NCBI GenBank assembly: GCA_944326035.1
Contig: CALVCS010000014.1
Span: 1 to 58,162, forward strand
Direction of reading: 5' to 3'
DNA length: 58,162 bases
Origin: an uncultured Alistipes sp.
GTDB taxonomy: Bacteria; Bacteroidota; Bacteroidia; Bacteroidales; Rikenellaceae
Shown here: piece by piece, positions 49,232 to 57,965 of the stretch
Numbering within the stretch: the stretch's first letter is position 1
How the letters are laid out: the number at the start of each line of letters is the position of its first letter
Notes under the pieces: model-generated
What the model was told of the DNA's origin: nothing
Databases searched by the model: none
Seen by the model: the letters and a program-made list of their open reading frames with translations, nothing else
Program-made: the position numbers and the translations under genes

Positions 49232-50311
49232 TTATGGCTGCGGAAACGACAAGGAGCTCTTTCCGAGGGGTTGAGAAGTGGCTACAGCCAGTCCCCGGTT
49301 TCCCTGTTTGTCGACGGCATTGTAGAAGTGGTAGACGATGCCGTCCCGATAGATTACACAAGGCTTGTGGGCATATTGGGCATCGTAGGGTTCGCTGGGG
49401 GCAATCAGGTCGTCGCCTTTCCAGGGCGTCCAGTGCACCAGGTCGTACGAGCAGGCAAACCGTTCGAACCCACCCGGTTTCCAGCCGGCTCCGAAATAGA
49501 ACATCACCCACACATCCCCGATGCGGGTGATTTGCGCATCGCCGCTGATGCCGGCCCCGTGGTCGATCACCGGGCCGGAGCCGTAACGCTGCCAGTGCAG
49601 CATGTCGTCCGAGACAGCCATGGCGATGCGTTCTACCCCTTTCCCACCGGGGTTCCGTTTCCCTTTGGCGTTATAGAACATGACAAAGGGGTGTCCCAGC
49701 GTTTTGTCCCGATCCCAAATGACGGTGCTTTTGTAGATCACGTTGTCGTCATACCAACGGGCGGCGGTGTCGATGGGGGAGAGAACGGCCCGATCGGTAC
49801 GCTCCCATTCCCGGGGCGGTAAGAAATCGTCGGCCCAGGCGATGCCGACCCCCAAAGCACCGGCTTCATAGCCGTGAGTGTCGCCCCCCAGATAGGACAT
49901 CCAGTATTTTCCGCGGTATTTGCGTGGGGCATAACTGCCGCCCCAACGATAATCTTGCAGGGCGAGATAGCCCGCCTTCTGATCGGCGTCCCATCCCTCT
50001 TCGCTGAACGACATCAGCTTGCCCAAGGTGTGCCAGTGCAGCAGGTCATCGCTTTCGGCCAACCAGGTTTCGTATCCGCGGCCGTCGAAGCAGATGTAGG
50101 TCATGTACCAGTCGCCGTGCAGACAGAACACCGAGGGCGAGTCGACCATTTTCCCCGGCTCGGGCACCATGATCAGCCCATATTTGTAGGGGGTTTGAAC
50201 GGTTTCGTAGATGTGTTGGAGGGTTTCGGCGGGGACTTCCTGGGCTTGGAGCGTCAGGCTGCTCGTCAGAAGAGCGAAACCAAGCAGCAGAGAGATCAGC
50301 GGATTTTTCAT
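49232..50311 (-). CDS. Secreted beta-propeller glycosidase (GH43/GH130-like)
   Basis: A 359-residue exported protein (signal peptide residues 1-23, ending LQAQ). It shows the five-bladed propeller pattern of GH43, GH32, GH130 and related families: blades are marked by VDSPSVFCLHGDWYMTYICFDG (about 57-78, by position), YAPRKYRGKYWMSYLGG near 127, STVIWDRDKTLGHPFVMFYNAKG near 193, SDDMLHW near 234, and GDVWVMFYFGAGW near 266. The D of VDSP at the first blade is the usual catalytic or binding aspartate. Which family it belongs to is unclear to me. It has its own well-formed promoter that overlaps the gdhA terminator. A role in trimming host or plant glycans is inferred. Confidence 0.78.
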   Translation of the reverse strand: MKNPLISLLLGFALLTSSLTLQAQEVPAETLQHIYETVQTPYKYGLIMVPEPGKMVDSPSVFCLHGDWYMTYICFDGRGYETWLAESDDLLHWHTLGKLMSFSEEGWDADQKAGYLALQDYRWGGSYAPRKYRGKYWMSYLGGDTHGYEAGALGVGIAWADDFLPPREWERTDRAVLSPIDTAARWYDDNVIYKSTVIWDRDKTLGHPFVMFYNAKGKRNPGGKGVERIAMAVSDDMLHWQRYGSGPVIDHGAGISGDAQITRIGDVWVMFYFGAGWKPGGFERFACSYDLVHWTPWKGDDLIAPSEPYDAQYAHKPCVIYRDGIVYHFYNAVDKQGNRGLAVATSQPLGKSSLSFPQP

Positions 50312-50339
50312 GGATGGGTTAGTCTCAAGGTTACCGAAA

Positions 50340-50370
50340 CAAAAATAGCAAACCCAGCCCGAAAAACAAA
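50340..50370 (-). promoter_or_regulatory. Promoter of the beta-propeller glycosidase gene, overlapping the gdhA terminator
   Basis: Minus-strand -7 TATTTTTG (50340-50347) and -33 TTTG (50367-50370), 19 bp apart. The -33 box lies in the base of the gdhA terminator stem and its T run, so the two functions share bases. Confidence 0.7.
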
Positions 50371-50396
50371 GCCGCCCCCGTCAGGAGCGGCTTTGT
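50361..50396 (-). terminator. Terminator of gdhA
   Basis: Minus-strand stem ACAAAGCCGC...GCGGCTTTGT followed by TTTTT, 25 bp beyond the gdhA stop at 50421. Confidence 0.88.
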
Positions 50397-50420
50397 GTCA
50401 GAAAGGTTGTTTTGCAGGTA

Positions 50421-51776
50421 TTATACGCATCCCTGAGCCAGCATGGCGTTGGCCACCTTCATGAATCCGGCGATGTTGGCCCCCCGAACATAATTGACAT
50501 ATCCGTCGGGACAGGTGCCGTATTTGACGCAGGCTTCGTGGATGTTTTTCATGATGCTGTGCAGCTTCTCGTCCACCTCTTCGGGACTCCAGGTGAGACG
50601 GATGGAGTTTTGGGTCATCTCCAGACCCGAGGTGGCGACGCCACCGGCATTGGCGGCTTTCCCCGGGGCATAGAGCAGCTTGTGCTGCTGGAACACATGG
50701 ATCGCTTCCGGCGTCGAGGGCATGTTGGCGCCTTCGGCCACACAGATGCAGCCGTTGTCGACCAGCGTCTGAGCCTCTTCTCCGCTGATTTCGTTTTGCG
50801 TCGCGCAGGGCAGAGCGATATCGCATTTTACCCCCCAGGGCCGTTCTCCCTCATAATAGGTCGCTTCGGGATAGCGTTCCGCATATTCGCGAATTCGGCC
50901 GCGGAAAATATTTTTCAATTCCAGAACGTATTCCAGTTTTTCTTCGTCGATGCCCGTCGGGTCGTAAATATAACCCGAGGAGTCGGACAGGGTGACGACT
51001 TTGGCCCCCAGTTGAGTGGCCTTTTGGACGGCGTATTGGGCCACGTTACCCGAACCGGAAATAACGACGGTCTTACCCTGGAAGCTTTCACCGCGGGTGG
51101 TCAGCATCTCCTGGGCAAAGTAGCAGACGCCGTATCCGGTCGCTTCGGGACGCAGCGGACTCCCGCCCCAGCCCATTCCTTTGCCGGTGAGCGTGCCGGT
51201 GAATTCATTGCGCAGACGTTTGTATTGGCCGAACAAGAACCCGATTTCGCGGCCACCCACGCCGATGTCGCCGGCCGGAACGTCGGTGTCTTGTCCCACA
51301 TGGCGTTGCAGTTCGGTCATGAACGATTGGCAGAAGCGCATGACTTCATTGTCGGATTTGCCTTTGGGGCTGAAGTCCGAACCGCCTTTTCCGCCCCCCA
51401 TCGGCAGGGTGGTCAGGCTGTTTTTGAAGGTCTGTTCGAAGGCCAGAAACTTGAGAATACTCAGGTTCACCGAAGCATGGAAACGCAATCCTCCTTTGTA
51501 GGGCCCGATGGCGCTATTCATCTGCACGCGGTAACCGCGATTGATTTCGATCTCTCCTTTGTCGTTGAGCCACGGTACACGAAACATAACGACCCGTTCG
51601 GGTTCGGCAATTCGTTCCAGCACTTTCATTTTGGCCAGAACGGGATTTTCCAGAATGTACGGGGCCAATGACTCGACCACCTCGTGAACGGCTTGATGAA
51701 ACTCTTTCTCTCCGGGGTTTTTGGCGATGATCTCCGCCATAAACCGGTCTACATACTCTTGGACATGTTTTTCCAT
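50421..51776 (-). CDS. gdhA: Glutamate dehydrogenase (NADP-type)
   Basis: Reductive amination of 2-oxoglutarate with ammonium, a main nitrogen entry route in Bacteroidota. The length of 451 is the hexameric form. The substrate region PYKGGLRFHASVNLSILKFLAFEQ runs near 92-115 (by position), the lysine-rich MGGGKGGSDFSPKGKSDNEV near 127-146 holds the catalytic lysine, and the Rossmann-fold GSGNVAQYAVQK is near 240. CATQNEISGEEAQTLV near 324 and EGANMPSTPEAI near 347 are typical. Two subunit types exist; the NADP label is by family similarity and cofactor specificity was not tested. A very good promoter (51809-51840) and a terminator frame it as a single-gene unit. Confidence 0.95.
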   Translation of the reverse strand: MEKHVQEYVDRFMAEIIAKNPGEKEFHQAVHEVVESLAPYILENPVLAKMKVLERIAEPERVVMFRVPWLNDKGEIEINRGYRVQMNSAIGPYKGGLRFHASVNLSILKFLAFEQTFKNSLTTLPMGGGKGGSDFSPKGKSDNEVMRFCQSFMTELQRHVGQDTDVPAGDIGVGGREIGFLFGQYKRLRNEFTGTLTGKGMGWGGSPLRPEATGYGVCYFAQEMLTTRGESFQGKTVVISGSGNVAQYAVQKATQLGAKVVTLSDSSGYIYDPTGIDEEKLEYVLELKNIFRGRIREYAERYPEATYYEGERPWGVKCDIALPCATQNEISGEEAQTLVDNGCICVAEGANMPSTPEAIHVFQQHKLLYAPGKAANAGGVATSGLEMTQNSIRLTWSPEEVDEKLHSIMKNIHEACVKYGTCPDGYVNYVRGANIAGFMKVANAMLAQGCV

Positions 51777-51808
51777 AACGATCGGCTTTTAAACTGTTGG
51801 TCTGAAAA

Positions 51809-51840
51809 CAAAAATAGATAAATCCGTTATAAAATACAAA
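51809..51840 (-). promoter_or_regulatory. Promoter of gdhA
   Basis: Minus-strand -7 TATTTTTG (51809-51816) and -33 TTTG (51837-51840) with a 20-bp spacer, a full Bacteroidota match, 33 bp before the ATG. Confidence 0.8.
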
Positions 51841-52157
51841 TTATCACCCCTTTACGACGGTTGCTTATCACTTTTTGTTTAAAATTTAACACTAAATTTC
51901 CTTACTATCCGGAGGCGAAATTTCCGATTCGCTTACAAACCGAAATCGCCGACCGCCATCTGATTCATATATTTATCCCTCGGAGGATTCGAAAAAAAAT
52001 GTTGTTATTTTTAAAATATATTATTAACTTCCCTCAAACAACTGCTCCGGGATTTTTAGAAAAGAACTCTTGGAGTGGTGACAAGTAGTTGAATAATAGG
52101 TTTTTTGTGGTGGCGGGGGCTTCTGCTGTCTCGAAAGGCCCTTAAATCGAGCATGAA
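51841..52157. other. AT-rich intergenic interval between gdhA and the rhamnose mutarotase gene
   Basis: About 320 bp, clearly more AT-rich than its surroundings, including an A/T run at about 51990-52040. A small inverted repeat GGCGAAATTTCCGATTCGC is seen near 51912. No gene, tRNA or exact plus-strand -7 match was found; an open frame of 75 codons here has no recognisable protein features. Confidence 0.4.
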
Positions 52158-52481
52158 ATGAAACGATACGGAAGTGTGATTCGGGTACGCCCGGAAAAAT
52201 TGGAAGAATACAAAGCCTTGCATCGAGCCGTATGGCCGGGGGTGTTGGCAAAGATTACAGAATGTAACATTCGCAATTATAGCATTTATTATAAGGATGG
52301 CTATCTGTTCAGCTATTTCGAATATGTGGGCGAAGATTATGCGGCGGATATGGCGTCGATGGCGGCCGATCCGGAGACGCAACGTTGGTGGGCGGTGTGC
52401 GGACCCTGTCAGGAACCGCTCGAAACACGTTCCGAAGGTGAATGGTGGGCCGAAATGGAAGAGGTCTTCCATGTGGATTGA
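52158..52481 (+). CDS. rhaM: L-rhamnose mutarotase family protein
   Basis: A 107-residue dimeric ferredoxin-like (alpha/beta barrel) protein that interconverts L-rhamnose anomers. The block MKRYGSVIRVRPEKLEEYKALH, then AVWPGVLAKITECNIRNYSIYY (by position 24-45), YLFSYFEYVGEDYAADMASM and DPETQRWWAVCGPCQEPL is the RhaM signature; the H22 and the Y and W residues that line the active site are present. No rhamnose isomerase, kinase or aldolase gene is nearby, so its catalytic partner is elsewhere or it works on other sugars. Some family members have been annotated as DUF718. It is followed after 17 bp by a deaminase gene and possibly shares its transcript. Confidence 0.88.
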   Translation: MKRYGSVIRVRPEKLEEYKALHRAVWPGVLAKITECNIRNYSIYYKDGYLFSYFEYVGEDYAADMASMAADPETQRWWAVCGPCQEPLETRSEGEWWAEMEEVFHVD

Positions 52482-52498
52482 GACTAAAAACGAAACGA

Positions 52499-53014
52499 AT
52501 GAAGACGCAGAAGAGCGAAAATACGGGATGCTCCGAGAAACCTTCGGGTTCTCCGGAACGGTTTATGCGGCAGGCGATTGAGCTGGCCCGTCGGAGTGTG
52601 TCGGAGGGCGGCGGCCCGTTCGGAGCGGTGATCGTAAAGGATGGGCAGGTCGTGGCGACTGGACATAATCAGGTGGTTCCCGCATGTGATCCGACGGCAC
52701 ATGCCGAAGTGACGGCGATTCGGGCGGCGGCCAAGGCGTTAGGAACGTTCGATCTGAGCGGTTGCGAGATCTACACCTCGTGCGAACCTTGTCCGATGTG
52801 TCTGGGGGCGATCTATTGGGCCCGGATCGAGCGCATGTATTACGGTTGTGATCAGAAAGAGGCGGCACAGGCCGGGTTCGACGATGCGTTTATCTATCGG
52901 GAACTGGCGCTCGATCCGGCCCACAGACGGCTGGCCTCGTGTCGGATATTGGCCGATGAAGCCCGGGAGGCATTCCGGGCCTGGGAGGCAAAATCCGATA
53001 AGACGGAATATTAA
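52499..53014 (+). CDS. guaD: Guanine deaminase-type nucleobase deaminase
   Basis: A 171-residue zinc deaminase of the CDA fold. The zinc and catalytic residues are in AHAEVTAIRAA (H and E) and CEPCPMCLGAIYW (two C). The continuation ARIERMYYGCDQKEAAQAGFDDAFIYREL closely follows Bacillus-type GuaD, where the FDD block near the C-terminus completes the site, and not TadA, which has a shorter C-terminus. It probably turns guanine into xanthine. The ATG at 52499 was chosen because upstream in-frame ATGs would overlap the rhaM end. It starts 17 bp after rhaM and ends 11 bp before an NCS2 purine permease gene, which supports a purine role. Confidence 0.85.
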   Translation: MKTQKSENTGCSEKPSGSPERFMRQAIELARRSVSEGGGPFGAVIVKDGQVVATGHNQVVPACDPTAHAEVTAIRAAAKALGTFDLSGCEIYTSCEPCPMCLGAIYWARIERMYYGCDQKEAAQAGFDDAFIYRELALDPAHRRLASCRILADEAREAFRAWEAKSDKTEY

Positions 53015-53025
53015 AAAGAGAAAAA

Positions 53026-54330
53026 ATGATTTGGGAACGGATATTCCATCTGCGGGCCAAGGGGACGACGCCTCGGCGAGAGTGTGTCGCGGGATTGACG
53101 ACGTTTATGACCATGGCCTATGTGTTGGTGATTATTCCGCAATTGTTGGCGACAACGGGAATGGATCAGGGAGCATTGTTCAGTGCGACGGCCCTGGCCT
53201 CGATTGTGGCGACGCTGGTGATGGCCTTCTATGCCAACATGCCTTATGCCTTGGCCCCCGGGTTGGGACTGACGGCTTTTTTTGCCTACACGGTGGTGGG
53301 CGAGATGGGGTATAGTTGGCAAACCGCCCTGACTGCGGTATTTCTCGAGGGACTGTTATTCATTCTGCTGACGGTGACCAATGCCCGGGAGGCGATCGTG
53401 AAAGCCATTCCGCCCAATCTGAAAAAGGCGATCAGTGTGGGAATCGGCCTGTTCATCACCCTCATCGCGTTGAATAACGCAGGCATCGTACAGCGCAGTC
53501 CGGGAACGTTGTTGACCATGGGGGATTTGCTACGTCCGGAGAGTCTGGTTTGTTTGATCGGGTTGTTCGCCATCGCCCTCTTGCTCCATTTCAAAGTGCG
53601 GGGCGCCCTGTTGTTGGGCATTGTCTTTGCGACGCTGGCAGGTATACCATTGGGGGTGACGCGCCTGCCGGAACATTTTACGCTTTTGAGTGCCCCTCCT
53701 TCCATTCAACCGATCTTTGCCAAGGTGCATTTCGATGTCGATGTGTTGTTCAGTGCCGAAATGGCGTTGGTTGTGCTGACGATGGTTTTTGTCGATTTGT
53801 TCGATACCCTGGGATCGTTGATCGGGGTGACCCATCGGGCCGGACTGACCGATGCGGAGGGGAATGTCCCGGGGTTGAAAAAGGCACTGTTGTCCGATGC
53901 CGTGGGAACGACCGTGGGATCATTGTTGGGGGTCAGTACCGTGACGACCTATCTGGAAAGCGCTGCCGGGGTGGCGGCCGGAGGACGGAGCGGTATGACG
54001 GCTTTGGTTGTGGCGCTGTTGTTCGGTCTGGCGCTGTTTTTCTCGCCGATCTTTCTGAGTGTGCCGCCTGCCGCACTGTCGGCCGGCATGTTGATGGTGG
54101 GACTCTTTATGATCAGCGCCGTCCGGGAGATCGATTTCCAATCCATGGGTCAGGGGCTGCCGGCCTTCTTGACGGTGGTGATGATGCCTTTCACCTACAG
54201 CATCGCGAATGGCATTTTGTTCGGTATGCTCAGCTTTGTGATTCTCCAGGTATTGACCGGAAAGGCTCGGGAGGTGACGATCTCGATGTATATCGTAGCC
54301 CTCTTCCTGTTGTTGAAAATATTCTTATAA
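53026..54330 (+). CDS. NCS2 family guanine/hypoxanthine permease
   Basis: A 434-residue inner-membrane transporter with about 12-14 predicted helices. The first helix carries GLTTFMTMAYVLVIIPQLL near 22; the signature of the AzgA/PbuG-like subfamily is seen in ALAPGLGLTAFFAYTVVGEMGYSWQTALTAVF near 70-101 (by position) and in VFVDLFDTLGSLIGVTHRAGL near 245, followed by SVSTVTTYLESAAGVAAGGRSGMTAL-like sequence near 305. These residues bind the nucleobase in the family. Purine selectivity is inferred; adenine is possible too. It forms a likely pair with the guanine deaminase gene 11 bp upstream: uptake then deamination. A strong terminator follows. Confidence 0.92.
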   Translation: MIWERIFHLRAKGTTPRRECVAGLTTFMTMAYVLVIIPQLLATTGMDQGALFSATALASIVATLVMAFYANMPYALAPGLGLTAFFAYTVVGEMGYSWQTALTAVFLEGLLFILLTVTNAREAIVKAIPPNLKKAISVGIGLFITLIALNNAGIVQRSPGTLLTMGDLLRPESLVCLIGLFAIALLLHFKVRGALLLGIVFATLAGIPLGVTRLPEHFTLLSAPPSIQPIFAKVHFDVDVLFSAEMALVVLTMVFVDLFDTLGSLIGVTHRAGLTDAEGNVPGLKKALLSDAVGTTVGSLLGVSTVTTYLESAAGVAAGGRSGMTALVVALLFGLALFFSPIFLSVPPAALSAGMLMVGLFMISAVREIDFQSMGQGLPAFLTVVMMPFTYSIANGILFGMLSFVILQVLTGKAREVTISMYIVALFLLLKIFL

Positions 54331-54346
54331 AAGCGCGTGTGGGCCA

Positions 54347-54392
54347 GAAAAAAGCCCCGAGGACGATGATGGATCGTCCTCGGGGCTTTTTT
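54347..54392 (+). terminator. Terminator of the purine permease gene
   Basis: Stem of 19-20 bp (AAAAAGCCCCGAGGACGAT and complement), loop GATGG, then TTTTTT. Confidence 0.93.
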
Positions 54393-54423
54393 GAGGGGTG
54401 TTGTGGGTGGGGCCTGATGAAAA

Positions 54424-54459
54424 ATCGGTTCGGGAACGAGAGTTCCCGAACCGATAAAA
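54424..54459 (-). terminator. Terminator of the ABC ATPase gene
   Basis: Perfect 14-bp stem ATCGGTTCGGGAAC with a GAGA loop; on the minus strand TTTTC follows. It is 82 bp beyond the ATPase stop at 54541. Confidence 0.8.
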
Positions 54460-54540
54460 GGGGTGGCCGCCGTGGGGAAGGAGAGCGCCCTCATTCCCGT
54501 CAGGGAGTGGGTCGTTGGAGATACGGCGGTCAGGACGTGG

Positions 54541-55227
54541 CTAAAGGTAGTTGGTGACATTGGTCACGATCTGCCCGTCGAACAGGTTGATGATTCGGTG
54601 GGCGAACGAGGCGTCATGTTGGGAGTGGGTTACCATCAGGATCGTGGTCCCTTCCTGGTTGAGTTCGGTCAGCAGACTCATCACCTCTTTCCCGTTGGTC
54701 GAGTCGAGGTTACCGGTCGGTTCGTCGGCCAGAATCAGCTTGGGTTTGGAAACGACCGCCCGGGCAATGGCGACACGTTGTTGCTGTCCCCCGGAGAGTT
54801 GTTGCGGGAAGTGGCCGGCCCGATGGCTGATGTTCATACGCGCCAGAATGTCGTTGACCATTTTTTTTCGTTCTGACGATTTGATCTTCAGGTAGATCAA
54901 CGGCAACTCGACGTTTTCGAAGACATTCAGCTCCTCGATCAGGTTAAAACTCTGGAACACGAAGCCGATTTTGCCTTTCCGGAACAGGGTGCGTTCTTTC
55001 TCTTTCAGGCTGCCCACCTCGTGGTCCAACAGAAAATAGTTGCCGGAAGTGGGGTTGTCCAGCAGCCCCAGGATGTTCAGCAGGGTCGATTTTCCGCAAC
55101 CCGAGGGCCCCATAATGGCGACGAATTCGCCTTCTTTGACCTCTAACGATACGTTATGCAGGGCGATAGTTTCGATCTCTTCCGTACGGAAACTTTTGCA
55201 CAGGTTTTCAGTTTTTAACAGACTCAT
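54541..55227 (-). CDS. LolD/MacB-type ABC transporter ATP-binding protein
   Basis: A 228-residue ATPase that powers the neighbouring FtsX-type permeases. Walker A is GPSGCGKST near residues 39-47, the Q loop FVFQSFNLIEEL near 89, the signature LSGGQQQRVAIARA near 144, Walker B LILADEPTGNLD near 163, and the switch histidine is in MVTHSQHDASFAHR near 197. This class drives lipoprotein release or MacB-like export of peptides or drugs. It sits at the 3' end of a minus-strand unit whose other genes encode permeases, so one ATPase could serve more than one permease. The substrate is not known. Confidence 0.92.
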   Translation of the reverse strand: MSLLKTENLCKSFRTEEIETIALHNVSLEVKEGEFVAIMGPSGCGKSTLLNILGLLDNPTSGNYFLLDHEVGSLKEKERTLFRKGKIGFVFQSFNLIEELNVFENVELPLIYLKIKSSERKKMVNDILARMNISHRAGHFPQQLSGGQQQRVAIARAVVSKPKLILADEPTGNLDSTNGKEVMSLLTELNQEGTTILMVTHSQHDASFAHRIINLFDGQIVTNVTNYL

Positions 55228-55240
55228 GTTTATCAGGGTT

Positions 55241-55561
55241 TTAAAAGGTTAATGATTGTTCGATTTTGAGTGAATTTACAGGTTCTTCGTTCGCAATATG
55301 TTGGCTCCGTAGCGCGATACAAGTGGCGATATTTCCTCGTACGACCGGACTGCCGGGCAGGGACATCGGCCCTGAGAGCGGGATCGTGGAAGCGCATTCC
55401 ATCGGGATTGGTTGGCCGATGACATTGCGGCCTTGTCCGCTGCGTTGGGCGCTCAGGATGACGCCCAGGGCCAGACCGATACTCAGTGCCAATATTTTAA
55501 TGCCGTTGTGACGTCCTTTGCGGAACAGGGATCGCCAGGCCATATGGAACGGAGTTATCAT
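55241..55561 (-). pseudogene. Stub of an FtsX-type permease: N-terminus only, with an unrelated tail
   Basis: A 106-codon frame. Residues 1-38 (MITPFHMAWRSLFRKGRHNG, then a membrane helix to about 38) are exactly the kind of start found on Bacteroidota MacB/FtsX permeases. The next residues should be the periplasmic domain but instead form a run of P, S, G and R that I cannot match. The frame ends 13 bp before the ATPase gene, normally the place of a full permease. The most likely reading is an internal deletion or frameshift remnant. A functional small membrane protein is not excluded. Confidence 0.5.
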
Positions 55562-55580
55562 GGGGAAGTGTGTTAGATGT

Positions 55581-55777
55581 TTATTCTTGTTTGATGGCGT
55601 GAGCGGGATTTTCGGTGGCGCTACGATAGCTTTGCCAGGTGACGGTGGTCAGGGTGATCAGCAGCACGATGGCCAGTGCCAGCAGGAAAATCCAGACATT
55701 GAACGACGCTTTGTAGGTGAAGTTCTGGGCCCAGCGTGTCGAGATGAAATAGGCGATGGGGGCGGCCAGCACAAAGC
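55581..55777. repeat. Near-identical permease gene end, copy 1 (copy 2 at 57966-58162)
   Basis: The last 197 bp of the two permease genes align without gaps; I count about 18 differences by eye, around 91% identity. Similarity may continue past the window edge. Confidence 0.85.
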
Positions 55778-57941
55778 AGATTAGTACGATGGTGACATAC
55801 CTCCGGTTGAACATGGCCAGAATGTCGGTGACCGTGGCACCGAACGTTTTGCGTACGGCAATCTCTTTGCGACGATATTGGGTTTCGAACAGAATGAGCC
55901 CGAAGGCGCCCAGGGTGGAGATCAGTACGGCCAACAGACTGAACAGCGTGATTTGGATGGCCTGATGGTTCTCCTTTTGGTACATGTTGCCGATGGATTC
56001 GTCGAAGAAGGAGATCTCGAGGGTGTTTTGTACATCGGGATCGAATTCCAGCATGGTTTGTCGGATCTCTTCGATGGTGCGGAAGATATCCGTGCCGCTG
56101 ACTTTCAGGTAGCAGGTGGTCAGCGGGGCCCAGGGATTGTAACCGAACACCATCAGGGCAAAGTCTTCGATGGGGTAATGGAGCGGTTTGAAATTGAAGT
56201 CCCGGGCGATGCCGACGATTTCGGCGGCTTGGTCTCCTCCGTTATGATTCCCCATTCGGCGACCTACTTCTAACCCATAATGTTTTTTGGCCGTTTCATT
56301 GAAGATGAAAACGCCGTTTTTGTCGTTGTCACTGGGGAGGAAATCGCGTCCTTCCTCGATCTGGATTCCCATCAAGGCCGGGAAATTATAGGAGACGGGC
56401 ACACAGGTAAAGTTGATCGACTCTTGATTGTACATGCGACCCCATTGCATTTGGGGATTGGTTATGGGGCTGTAGGCGTAGGCGACATCGAGGACATTGG
56501 CGTTCTCTTTGAGACGATTGGTGAGGGCTTCCTGATGTTCGGCCATGGTGGAAGAGAGGGTGGTGGTCAGAATGTTGTCCCGGGCCAGGCCGATGTCGTA
56601 ATGGCGCATATAGTCGTATTGTCGCCAGATCGAGAGGGCGACGATGATCAAGCCCAGGGAGATCACATATTGGAAGCCGATCAACACCGTTCTGAGGCGT
56701 CGACCCTGGGCGGAAAGACCGAAGGAGCCTTTGAACACCATGGCCGGGGCGAACGAGGTGCTGTACAGGGCCGGATAAATCGAAGAGAGAACCCCGATGA
56801 GCAGTGCGATGCCGATGGACAGCCAAACGATCAACAGGTTGGATTTCAGTTGGAGGTCGGCATCGAGGGCACCGGCCAGCGAACTGTCGGCCAGCCAGTG
56901 GACCAGACCGAATGCGACGACCAAAGCGATCAGGTTCAGCATGACGGCTTCGAACAGCTGCTGGAGACGGAGACTCCAAAGACTACTGCCCAATACTTTG
57001 CGGGTATTGATGTTGCGGATACGTCGGGGAACCAGGGCCATGGAGAAGTTGATGAAGTTGATCATGGCCACCAGAATGATCAGGATGGCTACGGCGGTCA
57101 AGGAGTAGAGTGTCGTTCGGTTTCCCTTTTTGTGGTCCGCATTCCAGGGGCTGAAATAGCGATCCGGCAGATGGGTGAGTTGCAGATAGCGGTGGCCGGG
57201 AATCCGTGTGTTCGGATTGGTGCGTTCGGCGACTTTGGGCGAGGCGATTTCCGAGATCGTAGAGACCTGGGTCGGGTCGTCGATCAGTAAAAAAGTACGG
57301 TAGCTGTGGTTGTTCCATGCATTTTTATCTCGTTGACCGATATGGACAATCAGTCCGTTTTGAAAAGAGCAGTTGCGGGGCAGATCGCGATAGACGGCAA
57401 CCACTTCGACCGTATCTTTTTCCGTCCAACTCTGGAAGATAATATTTTGACCAATCGGGTTATGGGATCCGAATATGCGTTCGGCGGTACTGGCGGCAAT
57501 CAGGGCTTTTGCACTGGTGTTGAAGTTCTCAAAGCTGCCGGAGACCAGTTCTAGCCCCAAGACTTCAGGAAAATCGTCTGAAGCGGACAATACATTGGCT
57601 TTCAGGGCCGAGGAGGCCCCCTGTGCCGGATCGAACATCATGGTAGGACCGTCAAACGAACAAAAGGCCCCCTTCTGGATGTGCGGAGAGAGGGTGAACA
57701 GCTCTTCGGATTGAGGCCGCGATAGCGCTTGAGAAAACACTTCGCCGGGAGCCCAGCTGATTTCAGCTCGGTAGAGGTTCTTGGTCGTGGGATAGCACGT
57801 ATCGAAAGTTACTTCCTGATAGACCTGCATCATGATGATCATGAACGAAGCAAAGGCAACGCTCAGTCCGATTAGGTTGAGAAGGGTAGCCGATTTGAAT
57901 CGGGCCAGGGATCTCCATAAGTTAACGATTGAGGTTTTCAT
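55581..57941 (-). CDS. FtsX/MacB-type ABC transporter permease
   Basis: A 786-residue permease with eight predicted membrane segments: one near residues 20-42, three around 285-305, 330-355 and 370-400, one near 425-445, and three at the C-terminus (about 665-690, 710-735, 750-775). This is the double-domain MacB-like/FtsX-PG type common in Bacteroidota, with periplasmic domains at 45-280 and 450-660. RRKEIAVRKTFGATVTDILAMF near 690-711 (by position) is the FtsX cytoplasmic loop. It ends 20 bp before the stub gene and begins 25 bp after the next permease ends, so three permease-type frames lie in tandem. Its last 197 bp nearly match the next gene's. Confidence 0.9.
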   Translation of the reverse strand: MKTSIVNLWRSLARFKSATLLNLIGLSVAFASFMIIMMQVYQEVTFDTCYPTTKNLYRAEISWAPGEVFSQALSRPQSEELFTLSPHIQKGAFCSFDGPTMMFDPAQGASSALKANVLSASDDFPEVLGLELVSGSFENFNTSAKALIAASTAERIFGSHNPIGQNIIFQSWTEKDTVEVVAVYRDLPRNCSFQNGLIVHIGQRDKNAWNNHSYRTFLLIDDPTQVSTISEIASPKVAERTNPNTRIPGHRYLQLTHLPDRYFSPWNADHKKGNRTTLYSLTAVAILIILVAMINFINFSMALVPRRIRNINTRKVLGSSLWSLRLQQLFEAVMLNLIALVVAFGLVHWLADSSLAGALDADLQLKSNLLIVWLSIGIALLIGVLSSIYPALYSTSFAPAMVFKGSFGLSAQGRRLRTVLIGFQYVISLGLIIVALSIWRQYDYMRHYDIGLARDNILTTTLSSTMAEHQEALTNRLKENANVLDVAYAYSPITNPQMQWGRMYNQESINFTCVPVSYNFPALMGIQIEEGRDFLPSDNDKNGVFIFNETAKKHYGLEVGRRMGNHNGGDQAAEIVGIARDFNFKPLHYPIEDFALMVFGYNPWAPLTTCYLKVSGTDIFRTIEEIRQTMLEFDPDVQNTLEISFFDESIGNMYQKENHQAIQITLFSLLAVLISTLGAFGLILFETQYRRKEIAVRKTFGATVTDILAMFNRRYVTIVLICFVLAAPIAYFISTRWAQNFTYKASFNVWIFLLALAIVLLITLTTVTWQSYRSATENPAHAIKQE

Positions 57942-57965
57942 GGTTTTATAATTTAGGAAGAGGAT

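Noticed and set aside
39085..50311. A polysaccharide utilisation locus around the lyase and glycosidase genes.
   Set aside because: No SusC/SusD pair, sulfatase or hybrid sensor is present, and housekeeping genes (cysK, typA, aroB) separate the carbohydrate genes.
51861..52088. A 75-codon plus-strand frame in the AT-rich gap before rhaM.
   Set aside because: No signal peptide, motif or promoter; its composition reflects the AT-rich DNA and it runs across likely non-coding features.
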